Source: Bacteroidota bacterium (lineage in GTDB: Bacteria > Bacteroidota > Bacteroidia > Chitinophagales > Saprospiraceae). Taken from it: 64,000 nucleotides of DNA. The notes below the pieces were generated by a model, which did not search any database, was not told the DNA's origin, and was given only the letters and a program-made list of their open reading frames with translations. The stretch spans positions 1 through 64,000 of the forward strand of contig JAAEZH010000026.1 of assembly GCA_018222965.1 (NCBI GenBank). Direction: 5' to 3'. This document shows, piece after piece, positions 16,451 through 25,592 of this stretch. Positions within the stretch are counted from its first letter, which is position 1. Each line of letters opens with the position of its first letter. A program made the translations under genes and the position numbers.

Positions 16451-18298
16451 ATGTGTGGAATAGTAGCATACATTGGCGAAAAAGAGGCTTATCCCATTTT
16501 GATTAATGGCCTCAAAAGACTTGAATACCGTGGCTATGACAGTGCTGGAATAGCATTGCAAAACGGAAGTCTTCGCATTTACAAGAAAAAAGGCAAAGTT
16601 CAGGAACTGATCGATCATCTGGATGGCAAAGACCTGAAAGGCAATGCCGGTATGGGACATACCCGCTGGGCTACCCACGGTAAACCAGACGACACCAATG
16701 CCCACCCGCATTGGTCTGACAATCACCGCCTGACCATAATTCACAATGGAATTATTGAAAATTATGCCGTGCTGAAAAAGGCGCTGGAAAAAGAAGGCAT
16801 TAATTTCCATACAGAAACTGACACGGAAGTGCTGGTCAATCTCATCGATTTTATCCAGGAAAAAAATAAGCTCCCGCTCGAAGAAGCGGTGCGCGTTGCG
16901 CTCAATAAAGTGATTGGTGCCTACGCCATTGTGGTTATGGATGCCAATGAACCCAACAAACTGGTTGGTGCCCGAAAAGCAAGTCCGCTGGTGATTGGCA
17001 TTGGTGAAAATGAAGGCGAGTTCTTCCTGGCCTCTGATGCTACTCCGATAGTAGAACACACCAAACGGGTGGTATACCTCAACGATGAAGAAATTGCCGT
17101 AGTAGGTCCGGATACCGGCCTGCAAATAAAGACTATAGGAAATAAGGTGACCACTCCCGATGTTCAGGAGCTCGACATGGAGCTCGAAAAACTCGAAAAA
17201 GGAGGCTACGATTACTTTATGGCCAAAGAAATTGACGAGCAAAGTCAAACCATCGCAGATGCGATGCGTGGTCGACTAAATGCCGCCGAAGGCTGGGTCA
17301 GACTTGGCGGACTGGAAGAACACATCAACCGAATCTCCCGGGCAGACCGTTTTATCATTGTTGGTTGCGGTACATCCTGGCATTCCGGCCTTATCGGCGA
17401 ATACCTTTTTGAAGAACTTGCCCGAATTCCGGTTGAAGTTGAATACGCTTCTGAATTCCGCTACCGAAATCCGGTGCTGAGTGAAAAAGATGTCGTAATC
17501 GCTCTATCCCAATCCGGAGAAACGGCAGACACCCTCGCAGCCCTCGAACTGGCTAGAGAAAAGGGCGCCTTGCTCTATGGCATTGTAAATTCAGTAGGTT
17601 CTTCCATTGCGCGAATTACAGATTCAGGCTCCTATATTCACGCAGGACCGGAGATTGGTGTGGCTTCAACAAAGGCCTTTACCGGGCAGGTAACCCTGCT
17701 GAGCATGATGGCCATTAGTGTGGCATACAAGCGTGGAACACTCTCAAAGTCCTATTATCAGCGCCTTTTGAATGAATTAGAGCTCATTCCGGCAAAAGTC
17801 GAGGAAGTTCTTAACACCTGTAAGGCAAAAGTAGAGTATATTGCAGCTGAAATTAAAGATGCCACCAATGCACTTTACCTCGGCCGCGGATACAACTTCC
17901 CGGTAGCACTGGAAGGCGCTCTTAAATTGAAAGAGATCAGCTACATTCATGCAGAAGGATATCCGGCTGCAGAAATGAAACACGGTCCAATCGCGCTGAT
18001 CGATGAAAACATGCCGGTAATTGTAATCGCCACCAACAAGAGCGCCTACGAAAAAATTGCCAGTAATGTCCAGGAAGTAAAAGCCAGAAAAGGAATGGTA
18101 ATTGCCGTTGTAAACAAAGGCGAAGAAGTAATCTCCCAAATGGCTGATTACACCATTGAAATTCCGGACACCGTAGATCCGCTTACGCCTCTGCTATCCG
18201 TAATTCCGCTGCAGTTGCTCTCCTATCACATCGCTGTATTACGCGGTTGTGATGTTGACCAGCCCCGAAATCTGGCAAAATCCGTTACCGTTGAGTAA
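16451..18298 (+). CDS. glmS: Glutamine-fructose-6-phosphate aminotransferase (isomerising)
   Basis: Makes glucosamine-6-phosphate, the first committed step to UDP-GlcNAc and so to peptidoglycan and LPS. The N-terminal glutaminase begins with the catalytic Cys right after Met (MCGIVAYIG); the GHTRWATHG motif follows. Two SIS sugar-isomerase domains occupy about 290-600, with VGCGTSWHSG, ALSQSGETADT and the C-terminal LAKSVTVE typical of the family. The length of 615 residues is normal. No glmS ribozyme is expected in Bacteroidota and none is seen upstream. DUF4290 and murA follow on the same strand. Confidence 0.97.
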   Translation: MCGIVAYIGEKEAYPILINGLKRLEYRGYDSAGIALQNGSLRIYKKKGKVQELIDHLDGKDLKGNAGMGHTRWATHGKPDDTNAHPHWSDNHRLTIIHNGIIENYAVLKKALEKEGINFHTETDTEVLVNLIDFIQEKNKLPLEEAVRVALNKVIGAYAIVVMDANEPNKLVGARKASPLVIGIGENEGEFFLASDATPIVEHTKRVVYLNDEEIAVVGPDTGLQIKTIGNKVTTPDVQELDMELEKLEKGGYDYFMAKEIDEQSQTIADAMRGRLNAAEGWVRLGGLEEHINRISRADRFIIVGCGTSWHSGLIGEYLFEELARIPVEVEYASEFRYRNPVLSEKDVVIALSQSGETADTLAALELAREKGALLYGIVNSVGSSIARITDSGSYIHAGPEIGVASTKAFTGQVTLLSMMAISVAYKRGTLSKSYYQRLLNELELIPAKVEEVLNTCKAKVEYIAAEIKDATNALYLGRGYNFPVALEGALKLKEISYIHAEGYPAAEMKHGPIALIDENMPVIVIATNKSAYEKIASNVQEVKARKGMVIAVVNKGEEVISQMADYTIEIPDTVDPLTPLLSVIPLQLLSYHIAVLRGCDVDQPRNLAKSVTVE

Positions 18299-18349
18299 TT
18301 ACCGGTAATTGGTAATATTGAATAATAGATCTAGAAGAATAAGAATAAC

Positions 18350-18994
18350 ATGGATTACAATTCCCAGCGAGAACTGCTGGTTATCCCCGAATATGGGCGC
18401 AATGTCCAGAATCTGATCGCGCACGCGAAAACGATTGAAAATAAAGAAGAACGTCAGGCTTTTGTGGAAGAGATCGTCCAGCTTATGATGCAGATGAATC
18501 CTCAAAACAAAAACATGGACGATTTTCGCGAACGCGTTTGGAACCACCTGCTTCGCATCGCCAACTTCGAGCTGGAGGTTGATCCGCCGGAAGGCGTGGT
18601 AACCACTCCCGAAGAAGCGCGCAAATCGCCTGATCAGGTGCCTTATCCGGCAGCAGAATACCGCTTCCGTCATTACGGGCATAATGTACAACAGCTCATC
18701 GACAAGGCAATTAGCATGGAAGAAGGCCCCAAACGCGACGAATTCGTCAGCGTAATCGGATCCTACATGAAACTGGCCTACCGCACCTGGAACCGCGAGC
18801 ATTACGTAAGCGATGAGGTGATTCTCGGTGACCTGGAATCATTGTCTGGTGGAAAACTGAAGCTGGCCGACGATCTGAGTATTGACAACCTTACGCAACC
18901 TACGCGCAAGCGCAAACGCAACTCGGTTAGCAACAAATCCAATCACAAAAGAGGACATAAAGGCCATCGCCATAAAGGTGGCAAACGCAAATAA
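18350..18994 (+). CDS. DUF4290 protein
   Basis: A Bacteroidota protein of unknown function, recognised from YNSQRELLVIPEYGRNVQNLI and RYRFRHYGHNVQ-like repeats in the N-terminal 170 residues. The C-terminus is an unusually basic tail (about 190-214, rich in K, R, H and G: KRKRNSV, HKRGHKGHRHKGGKRK), suggesting contact with nucleic acid or acidic surfaces. It lies 50 bases after glmS and 20 bases before murA, so it is very likely co-transcribed with murA. Confidence 0.9.
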   Translation: MDYNSQRELLVIPEYGRNVQNLIAHAKTIENKEERQAFVEEIVQLMMQMNPQNKNMDDFRERVWNHLLRIANFELEVDPPEGVVTTPEEARKSPDQVPYPAAEYRFRHYGHNVQQLIDKAISMEEGPKRDEFVSVIGSYMKLAYRTWNREHYVSDEVILGDLESLSGGKLKLADDLSIDNLTQPTRKRKRNSVSNKSNHKRGHKGHRHKGGKRK

Positions 18995-19014
18995 TAAAAA
19001 CTCCCCTGTACTGC

Positions 19015-20325
19015 ATGGTTTCGGATGCATTTGAAGTAGAAGGTGGCCACCCTCTAAGTGGCACGATCATTCCTCAGGGCGCCAAAAACGAAGCGCTGCA
19101 GATTCTCTGTGCAACCCTGCTGACTAAAGACCCCGTTACAATCACCAACATCCCGGATATCCTCGATGTGCGTAGATTGATCGAGTTGCTGGTCGGTCTG
19201 GGTGTAAAAACAGAAAAAACGGCCAAAGGAGCCTATGTCTTTCAGGCAGATGATCTGGATCTGGAGTATCTCAACTCCCCCGAATTTCGGAAAACGGCTC
19301 GTAGGATTCGAGGGTCGGTCATGTTGATCGGTCCGCTCCTGGCTCGTCTGGGTGAAGCCTTTCTCCCACAACCGGGAGGCGACAAAATTGGCCGCCGGCG
19401 ACTAGATACCCACTTCCTCGGACTCCGTAAATTAGGTGGCGAATTCCACTACGATTCCGATAAGAACCAATATTCCATTCATTGTGATCAGCTGAAAGGC
19501 ACTTACCTGTTGATGGATGAAATCTCCGTTACAGGTTCCGCCAATGTAATCATGGCCGCCGTTCTGGCTGAAGGAACCACAACCATATATAATGCTGCCT
19601 GCGAACCCTATGTGCAGCAACTTTGCCGGATGCTCAATCAAATGGGCGCCAATATCAAGGGTATCGGATCTAATTTGCTGACCATCGAAGGTGTTGAAAG
19701 CCTTTCCGGCACCGAACACCGCATACTCCCCGACATGATCGAAATCGGGAGTTTTATCGGAATGGCAGCCATGACTCAATCAGAGATCACCATTCAGGAT
19801 GCGCAACCCGATGAACTGGGAAATATCCCGGCGATTTTCAGAAGACTGGGGCTGGATGTTCAGGTCAGGGGAAATGATCTGTATATCCCGGCACAGGATC
19901 ACTACGAGATCCAGACCTTTATTGATGGTTCTATTCTTACAATCTACGATGCTCCCTGGCCCGGATTCACGCCGGATTTGATGAGTATCGTTTTGGTGAT
20001 GGCTACACAGGCCCGCGGTAGTGTATTGATCCATCAGAAAATGTTTGAGAGCCGTTTGTTTTTTGTAGATAAACTCATTGACATGGGTGCTCAGATCATT
20101 CTTTGCGATCCACATCGTGCCACGGTTATTGGATTAGACAGAAAATACCCCTTACGGGGAATAAATATGACCTCGCCTGATATTCGGGCAGGTGTCGCTT
20201 TGCTTATTGCTGCGCTTTCCGCGAAAGGCAAAAGTGTAATCAATAACATCAATCAAATCGACCGGGGCTATCAGGCTATTGATGAGCGCCTGCGGTCATT
20301 AGGAGCCCATATCCGACGCGTATAA
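19015..20325 (+). CDS. murA: UDP-N-acetylglucosamine 1-carboxyvinyltransferase, Asp active-site form
   Basis: Transfers enolpyruvate from PEP to UDP-GlcNAc, first step of the peptidoglycan branch. The fold is complete in 436 residues: catalytic Lys24-Asn25 in QGAKNEALQI, the two inside-out alpha/beta domains, and the final DRGYQAIDERLRSLGA. The loop that normally holds the PEP-binding Cys (PGGCTIG in E. coli, Cys115) reads PGGDKIG here, so the residue is Asp123. In other bacteria that Cys-to-Asp form is active and resistant to fosfomycin. DUF4286 follows after a single base, so the two are translationally coupled. Confidence 0.96.
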   Translation: MVSDAFEVEGGHPLSGTIIPQGAKNEALQILCATLLTKDPVTITNIPDILDVRRLIELLVGLGVKTEKTAKGAYVFQADDLDLEYLNSPEFRKTARRIRGSVMLIGPLLARLGEAFLPQPGGDKIGRRRLDTHFLGLRKLGGEFHYDSDKNQYSIHCDQLKGTYLLMDEISVTGSANVIMAAVLAEGTTTIYNAACEPYVQQLCRMLNQMGANIKGIGSNLLTIEGVESLSGTEHRILPDMIEIGSFIGMAAMTQSEITIQDAQPDELGNIPAIFRRLGLDVQVRGNDLYIPAQDHYEIQTFIDGSILTIYDAPWPGFTPDLMSIVLVMATQARGSVLIHQKMFESRLFFVDKLIDMGAQIILCDPHRATVIGLDRKYPLRGINMTSPDIRAGVALLIAALSAKGKSVINNINQIDRGYQAIDERLRSLGAHIRRV

Positions 20326-20326
20326 T

Positions 20327-20629
20327 ATGATCATCTATAATGTAACGGTAAAAGTAGAGCCGGAAATTCGGGAGGACTGGCAAAAATGGATGCAGGAAAT
20401 CCATATCCCCGATGTAATGAAAACCGGATACTTTACAGAATTCACCTTTTCCCGGGTTATTTCCATGGACGAGAGCGATGGAATTACTTTTTCCATCCAG
20501 TACAAATGTCCGGATATGGCGACTTTGCACAAATACCAGGTGCAGCAAGCTCCCCGTCTACAGGCCGAACACAACGGCAGATACAAAGAGCGTTATGTGG
20601 CTTTTCGGACCTTGCTGGAGGTCTTGTAA
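20327..20629 (+). CDS. DUF4286 protein
   Basis: A 100-residue cytoplasmic protein of the DUF4286 family (MIIYNVTVKVEPEIREDWQKWM, then HIPDVMKTGYFTEFTFSRV), likely a ferredoxin-like alpha/beta fold of unknown role. Its ATG begins one base after the murA stop codon (TAA-T-ATG), so translation is coupled to murA. The TTCGGCGAA word with flanking gcc/agcc lies 13 bases past its stop. Confidence 0.88.
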   Translation: MIIYNVTVKVEPEIREDWQKWMQEIHIPDVMKTGYFTEFTFSRVISMDESDGITFSIQYKCPDMATLHKYQVQQAPRLQAEHNGRYKERYVAFRTLLEVL

Positions 20630-20641
20630 TTTTTTTTGCCT

Positions 20642-20650
20642 TTCGGCGAA
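20642..20650. repeat. Copy of the TTCGCCGAA palindromic word (intergenic)
   Basis: Within tgcctttcggcgaaagccc, an imperfect inverted repeat preceded by a T run and followed by an A run. It is one of twelve copies of the 9-mer in the window and lies at the end of the murA-DUF4286 operon. Confidence 0.8.
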
Positions 20651-20843
20651 AGCCCAAAAAATACCCTGGCCGGAAAATGCCTGTCGTCTTAGGGCCCCTT
20701 CCACTCAAAAATGCCATAGTTTTTGATTAAATTTGCAAGCGAAAATTCGCTCGGAATTTGCAATCCGGCGGCCTAAACGGGTCGGAAATGCTAAACCGAA
20801 TCGATGATCATTTGTTTCCCATCCAAATAAAATAAGCGACCAT

Positions 20844-22028
20844 ATGATCTTTTCGCTAAACGAAGAACAACTGGCAGTAAAGGAAGCCGCCAGAGAATTT
20901 GCACAAAACGAACTCAAACCTGGCGTGATCGAACGCGATCGCGACATGATCTTCCCCGAAAAGCAGGTCAAACAAATGGCCGAACTCGGATTTCTCGGCA
21001 TGATGGTATCTCCCGAATATGGAGGTAGCGGCATGGACAGCCTCTCTTATGTATTGGCTATGGAAGAGATTTCCAAAATCGATAATTCCTGTTCCGTGTT
21101 GATGTCTGTAAACAACTCCCTCGTTTGTTGGGGACTGGAAACTTATGGAACGGAGGAGCAAAAGAAAAAATACCTGCCCAGACTGGCGACTGGTGAATGG
21201 ATCGGTTCCTTCTGTCTTTCAGAACCGGAAGCGGGAAGCGACGCAACGAGCCAGCGTACTACGGCCATAGATATGGGCGATCATTATTTATTGAATGGTA
21301 CCAAGAACTGGATCACCAATGGTAATTCTTCCAGCCTGCACCTGGTCATTGCACAAACTGATGTGGAGAAAGGCCATAAGGGTATCAATGCTTTCATTGT
21401 AGAAGCCGACTGGGACGGTGTCGAAATTGGAGCCAAAGAAGATAAGCTTGGAATCCGTTCTTCAGACACACACACTATTATGTATAGTGATGTGAAAGTG
21501 CCTAAGGAAAATCGGATTGGGGAGGATGGATTTGGATTCAAATTTGCCATGAAAACCCTTTCAGGCGGACGTATTGGGATTGCAGCTCAAGCCCTTGGGA
21601 TTGCAGCCGGTGCTTACGAACTGGCACTGGCTTACAGTAAAGAGCGGGAGGCTTTTGGCAAGCAGATCAGCCGTCACCAGGCTATTGCCTTCAAACTGGC
21701 CGACATGGCTACAGAAATCGAAGCTGCCCGACTTCTTGTATATCGGGCTGCCTGGCTGAAGGACAATAATATGGACTATGCTACGGCGAGTTCTATGGCC
21801 AAGCTGTTTGCTTCTGAGGTGGCCATGAAACATACCGTGGAAGCTGTACAAATTCATGGTGGATATGGTTTTGTAAAAGAATATCATGTAGAACGCTTGA
21901 TGCGGGATGCCAAGATTACGCAGATCTACGAAGGGACTTCGGAGGTGCAGCGGATCGTTATTTCGAGAAGCGTGTTAAAAGGACAACTCTATATTCCGGT
22001 TCTCGGAGGAGAAAAACTGGAAGTATAA
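20844..22028 (+). CDS. Acyl-CoA dehydrogenase (short/branched-chain type)
   Basis: FAD enzyme that oxidises acyl-CoA to 2-enoyl-CoA, passing electrons to electron-transfer flavoprotein. Features of the short-chain branch are visible: the flavin-contact segments CLSEPEAGSDA and NGTKNWITNG, the RIGIAAQALGIA helix, VQIHGGYGFVKEY, and the catalytic base Glu363 in QIYEGTSEVQRIVI. The length of 394 residues is normal. Its exact chain length cannot be told. It is followed 47 bases later by the S2P protease gene, with a hairpin in between. Confidence 0.94.
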   Translation: MIFSLNEEQLAVKEAAREFAQNELKPGVIERDRDMIFPEKQVKQMAELGFLGMMVSPEYGGSGMDSLSYVLAMEEISKIDNSCSVLMSVNNSLVCWGLETYGTEEQKKKYLPRLATGEWIGSFCLSEPEAGSDATSQRTTAIDMGDHYLLNGTKNWITNGNSSSLHLVIAQTDVEKGHKGINAFIVEADWDGVEIGAKEDKLGIRSSDTHTIMYSDVKVPKENRIGEDGFGFKFAMKTLSGGRIGIAAQALGIAAGAYELALAYSKEREAFGKQISRHQAIAFKLADMATEIEAARLLVYRAAWLKDNNMDYATASSMAKLFASEVAMKHTVEAVQIHGGYGFVKEYHVERLMRDAKITQIYEGTSEVQRIVISRSVLKGQLYIPVLGGEKLEV

Positions 22029-22037
22029 AATATCAGA

Positions 22038-22065
22038 TCGCCCGGTACCATTCAGGTCCGGGCGA
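22038..22065 (+). terminator. Hairpin between acyl-CoA dehydrogenase and the M50 protease
   Basis: TCGCCCGG (22038-22045) pairs perfectly with CCGGGCGA (22058-22065). There is no T run after it; it ends 10 bases before the ATG at 22076, so it may lower read-through or limit translation of the next gene rather than fully terminate. Confidence 0.45.
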
Positions 22066-22075
22066 AAACTTTCTT

Positions 22076-23215
22076 ATGGGCGGTTCCATTCAGTTTGCTA
22101 AGCTTTTTGGTATTCCGGTGCGTTTGCACTGGACTTTTTTTCTGCTTTTTGCCGGTCTTGCACTCTTGGGATGGTCGCAGACAGGCAGTTTCACCTATCT
22201 CATGTGGTCCAGCCTCTTTTTGCTGGCGGTATTTACCTGTGTGGTTTTACACGAGTTTGGTCATGCGCTTACAGCCCGTATTTATGGGGTAAAGACCGTC
22301 GATATCATTCTGTCTCCTATTGGTGGCATTGCCCGGTTGGATAAACTCCCCGAGAATCCCTGGCAGGAATTCAAGGTAGCTATTGCCGGGCCTTTGGTCA
22401 ATATAGCCATTGCGCTCCTGATTAGTCCGTTTCTCTTTCTGGTCGACACGGAAAACAGCCGCAACTTTTTTGAGCTTTTGTGGGAAGGAAATCTGCCAGC
22501 GCTCCCGGTGTTATTGTCTTCTTTTTTTCTGGCGTCTCTGTTTGTGTTAAACATCTCTCTCGCGGTTTTTAACCTGATTCCGGCTTTCCCTATGGATGGC
22601 GGCAGGATTTTCCGGGCGCTTTTATCTATTCCCCTCAACCGGGTACGGGCTACCCGTATTGCTTCGATTACCGGGCAGTTTTTTGCCGTGCTGATGGTTG
22701 TGTATGGAATCTGGTCCTACAGCATTGTATTGGCCATCATAGGGGTATTTATATTCCTGTCTGCTTCTCAGGAATATCGAATGATTGAAACGGAGTCCTG
22801 GCTGTCAGATCAGGTAGTGGGGACGATAATGCGGAAAGATTTCACACTCCTCTCCTATTCTGATCTTTTGAGCAAACCGCTCCATATATACCTAAGAGGC
22901 AACGAGCGAAACTTTATGGTAAGCAGTGATGCAGACGACCGGGTTGTCGCGCTTTTGCCGGAAACCGCCCTGATGGATGCGTTGAGAACCGGGGAGACGA
23001 GTGGCACGGTTGAAAACTTTCTGATACCCATCAAACCGGATCCCATCCCGGAAGACACCAATCTGCGTGAGGCATACGACAGCATGCGGGAAGCCAACCG
23101 GGAAGCCTTACTGATCCGGAACGAAACGGGGCAAATTACCGGTATTCTGGAAATGTATCAGATCCACTTTTTCCTACAATTACAACAACGTTTGAAAAAA
23201 CAGGCGAAAGGATAA
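22076..23215 (+). CDS. Site-2 protease family (M50) intramembrane metalloprotease with CBS-like tail
   Basis: A zinc protease buried in the inner membrane, used in the family for regulated cleavage of membrane proteins. Zinc ligands are His59 and His63 with Glu60 (VVLHEFGHAL) and Asp174 (NLIPAFPMDGGR). Five or six hydrophobic segments cover residues 15-225. The C-terminal 150 residues resemble a degenerate pair of CBS domains (ending in IRNETGQITGILEMYQIHFF). No anti-sigma substrate is adjacent; the sigma/partner pair at 2.6-4.8 kb is only a speculative client. Confidence 0.9.
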   Translation: MGGSIQFAKLFGIPVRLHWTFFLLFAGLALLGWSQTGSFTYLMWSSLFLLAVFTCVVLHEFGHALTARIYGVKTVDIILSPIGGIARLDKLPENPWQEFKVAIAGPLVNIAIALLISPFLFLVDTENSRNFFELLWEGNLPALPVLLSSFFLASLFVLNISLAVFNLIPAFPMDGGRIFRALLSIPLNRVRATRIASITGQFFAVLMVVYGIWSYSIVLAIIGVFIFLSASQEYRMIETESWLSDQVVGTIMRKDFTLLSYSDLLSKPLHIYLRGNERNFMVSSDADDRVVALLPETALMDALRTGETSGTVENFLIPIKPDPIPEDTNLREAYDSMREANREALLIRNETGQITGILEMYQIHFFLQLQQRLKKQAKG

Positions 23216-23228
23216 TATGAAAAACAAA

Positions 23229-23257
23229 AGAGGCTGCCTTCAATCGAGACAGCCTCT
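23229..23257 (-). terminator. Rho-independent terminator for the OmpH-like gene
   Basis: Read on the minus strand, AGAGGCTG...CAGCCTCT forms an 8-base stem followed by TTTTGTTTTT. It lies about 40 bases past the stop of the minus-strand OmpH gene and just beyond the convergent M50 gene's stop. Confidence 0.65.
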
Positions 23258-23298
23258 TAGAAACAAGGTCTATTTTGTTTGTTTTGGGGTATATTCTT

Positions 23299-23811
23299 TT
23301 ACAGCTTGGCTTTAACCAGTTCTGTAACATCGTCTGATTCGTCCGCAAAAAGGATTACGTTTAGAGCGGCAACATCAAAAATGATGTCATAACCATTAGC
23401 AGCTCCTACTTCATCAATCGCTTTCTGTACCTTTTCCAGTATAGGACTGTAAAGCTCATCGCGCTTTTGCTGAATCTTTACCTGTGCATCCTGGCTCATT
23501 TGCTGAAGTTCCAATTGCTGGGCTTGCAAGTCTGCTTCCAGTTCCTGCATTTGAACAGGAGTCAGCATACCTGAATTTCCTTGTTCAATATATTTCTGCA
23601 CTTCTGCATTGAAGGCTGTTTCTTTAGCCTGAATTTCTTTAGTCAAACTCTCCTGCAACTGCTTGAGTTGAGCATCAGCAGAACTGGTTTCAGGCATTTC
23701 AACCAACAAAGCGGCTGAATTGGTATATCCAAACTTTTGAGCTGAGACAGAAGCTGTCATGAAAAACAGGAATCCCGCGATCAGCGTAAGAAATTTCAAA
23801 TTAACTTTCAT
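23299..23811 (-). CDS. OmpH/Skp family periplasmic chaperone
   Basis: A periplasmic chaperone that holds unfolded outer-membrane proteins. From the ATG at 23811 the 170-residue product has a signal peptide (FLTLIAGFLFFMTASVSAQ), then the family pattern: KFGYTNSAALLVEMPE, a long coiled-coil of charged heptads (about 45-115), and the closing YSPILEKVQKAIDEVGAANGYDIIFD motif. The frame extends upstream to 23847 but that removes the signal from the N-terminus. It has its own strong promoter and terminator, so it is monocistronic. Confidence 0.93.
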   Translation of the reverse strand: MKVNLKFLTLIAGFLFFMTASVSAQKFGYTNSAALLVEMPETSSADAQLKQLQESLTKEIQAKETAFNAEVQKYIEQGNSGMLTPVQMQELEADLQAQQLELQQMSQDAQVKIQQKRDELYSPILEKVQKAIDEVGAANGYDIIFDVAALNVILFADESDDVTELVKAKL

Positions 23812-23893
23812 TATTTGGTTCTTATTTAAAAATAACTTCATCGCCAAAACGAATGGCGCGTTGATTTGTGTGCCAGCGCCGGCAAATTTTGCA

Positions 23894-23924
23894 CAAAATT
23901 AACGTTCTTAAGTGCGTGTTCAAA
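23894..23924 (-). promoter_or_regulatory. Strong Bacteroidota-type promoter for the OmpH-like gene
   Basis: On the minus strand, TTTG (23924-23921), a 19-base spacer and TAATTTTG (23901-23894) match the Bacteroidota consensus exactly. The leader to the ATG at 23811 would be about 75 bases. Confidence 0.7.
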
Positions 23925-24039
23925 AATAATCTTTAACAAATGACAGATTCTTTTGCCTTCCTACCCGGAGTCGATTCAACATAAAGAGGCAACGGCAGGG
24001 CTTGAGGTTGGCTGGACTCTCTTTTTTTTGACGTGTTTC

Positions 24040-25503
24040 TTAGAATTCGTAACACTTAACACGCCTTCCTCCCCGTCTTTTTCTTGCAGGAGGCACGCTT
24101 CCTTCCGTTTGTACTAAAAAACCTGGAATCTTCACCCCCATGTAGAAGTCCATACCTGTTAGATCGGACTGCCCGATCAGGGAAAAGAGGTTGTCAGTGC
24201 CCAGATGCAGAACGCCCAATCTGGCAGACAGTCCTAAATGTAACTGATTGTAGTTCAGTAAAACAATTGGCATGCTAACATCAAACCACTTGTGTTCCAG
24301 GCGCGGTGTAATAGCAAGAATATTATCCCTGCTCAATCGCACATCGCCAATAGGCAATCGTTGAATAAGGGTCGCATTGACAAACAAGTAATCATTGACA
24401 GCATAATCGGCTGAAAGATTTAAGGCGGCAGGCGTCCAGATCTGGTATTGATTACCAGCAGAAGAAATAAGCGAATCCTGTAATGTTTGTTGACTAAACA
24501 CTCTTACCGCTCTGGGAATATCATCCACCCCGTCAAAAAAGTCGAATGCATTCCCATCTACCTGAATCAGCGAATCGGCATTAACGACCTGCGGCTTTGC
24601 AAAATCTCTAAAAGTTACCGAACCAATATCGGTTATAGAAGCTCCAAAGCGCCAGGCGGGATAATCCTCATAACCATCTATGGTATAGATCATTCCTAAA
24701 TCCAGTCCAAACCCTCCTCCGGTCATACGTATGCTTAAATTATTTGGATCCAGGTTGGAGTTAGTATACCCAAATCTCAATTGAGCTAAATTGGAGGTGA
24801 ATACATCATCGGGATACTTGGTAAAATCGACCTGTTCCGAACTTTTAAAATAAAAGCCCTCAAATCCGGGAAGGTATTTAAAGTTGGCTCCAAATCCGAT
24901 TTTTCCATCATAGGTATCCATCGAGAAGCCATAATTTATGCCAATCTCCCCCCAAAGCATAGCGGCTCCGGTAAAGGGTTCCACAACAAAGGATTCAAAG
25001 AATTTCTGATCGAAGTAAGGGAAATAGCTAAAGCCTGCCGGTACCTGATGGCTTCCTCCGCCAAAGCGAAGATTGGAAAAAGCACCAAAAGTATGTCCGC
25101 TTTCCAGGCTGACCATAAAGCCTGGTCCGCTGATTCTGCCTAATACATTTACATAGCGTTTCCGCTCCCCCGGGTAGTAATCAATAATGAATACATTTTC
25201 GCCGGAAGGCTGTTCACCAGGATTTAATTCGGGCCTTTCGTATAAGGACGCACTGGCATCGTTTCTGGCTCTCCACAACTCCAAAAGGCTGGATTCCTCC
25301 AAAAAACCATAATCATTGTCTACAAACATTTCCACACCACCCAGCCAGGCTTCCCAGGATTGTCTGGAAACCAGATTATGTGCCGGGTTTAGTTGCAATC
25401 CCTGAACACCACTGTAGTTACTCAGTCGAAGTCCGAGTTGTGTCTGCCCAAAAATGGGAACTACAGCCAATAGCAGAAAAATTAAAATCAATCCCTTACG
25501 CAT
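24040..25503 (-). CDS. DUF5723-type outer-membrane protein
   Basis: A 487-residue exported protein, start at the ATG at 25503 giving the signal peptide LILIFLLLAVVPIFGQ. It reads as an outer-membrane beta-barrel: LGLRLSNYSGVQGLQLNPA near the N-terminus, many amphipathic strands with aromatic girdles, and a C-terminal strand (FYMGVKIPGF) followed by a short basic tail (RKRRGGRR). I assign it to the DUF5723 group from the N-terminal pattern; function is unknown. It ends about 190 bases from the OmpH promoter and is preceded by dgkA on the same strand. Confidence 0.75.
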   Translation of the reverse strand: MRKGLILIFLLLAVVPIFGQTQLGLRLSNYSGVQGLQLNPAHNLVSRQSWEAWLGGVEMFVDNDYGFLEESSLLELWRARNDASASLYERPELNPGEQPSGENVFIIDYYPGERKRYVNVLGRISGPGFMVSLESGHTFGAFSNLRFGGGSHQVPAGFSYFPYFDQKFFESFVVEPFTGAAMLWGEIGINYGFSMDTYDGKIGFGANFKYLPGFEGFYFKSSEQVDFTKYPDDVFTSNLAQLRFGYTNSNLDPNNLSIRMTGGGFGLDLGMIYTIDGYEDYPAWRFGASITDIGSVTFRDFAKPQVVNADSLIQVDGNAFDFFDGVDDIPRAVRVFSQQTLQDSLISSAGNQYQIWTPAALNLSADYAVNDYLFVNATLIQRLPIGDVRLSRDNILAITPRLEHKWFDVSMPIVLLNYNQLHLGLSARLGVLHLGTDNLFSLIGQSDLTGMDFYMGVKIPGFLVQTEGSVPPARKRRGGRRVKCYEF

Positions 25504-25592
25504 AGCCAAATGTTTTCCCCGGAAATCATTTCCGAAAATGCAATAAACTGTTCCCAAATGGTCTGGTGTGTGAGCGTTGCGGGTGTAGATGT

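Noticed and set aside
16406-17248. A 280-residue minus-strand reading frame
   Set aside because: Antisense shadow of glmS; no domain features.
20844-22028. Part of a beta-oxidation operon
   Set aside because: No thiolase, enoyl hydratase or electron-transfer flavoprotein genes lie nearby; the next gene is a protease.
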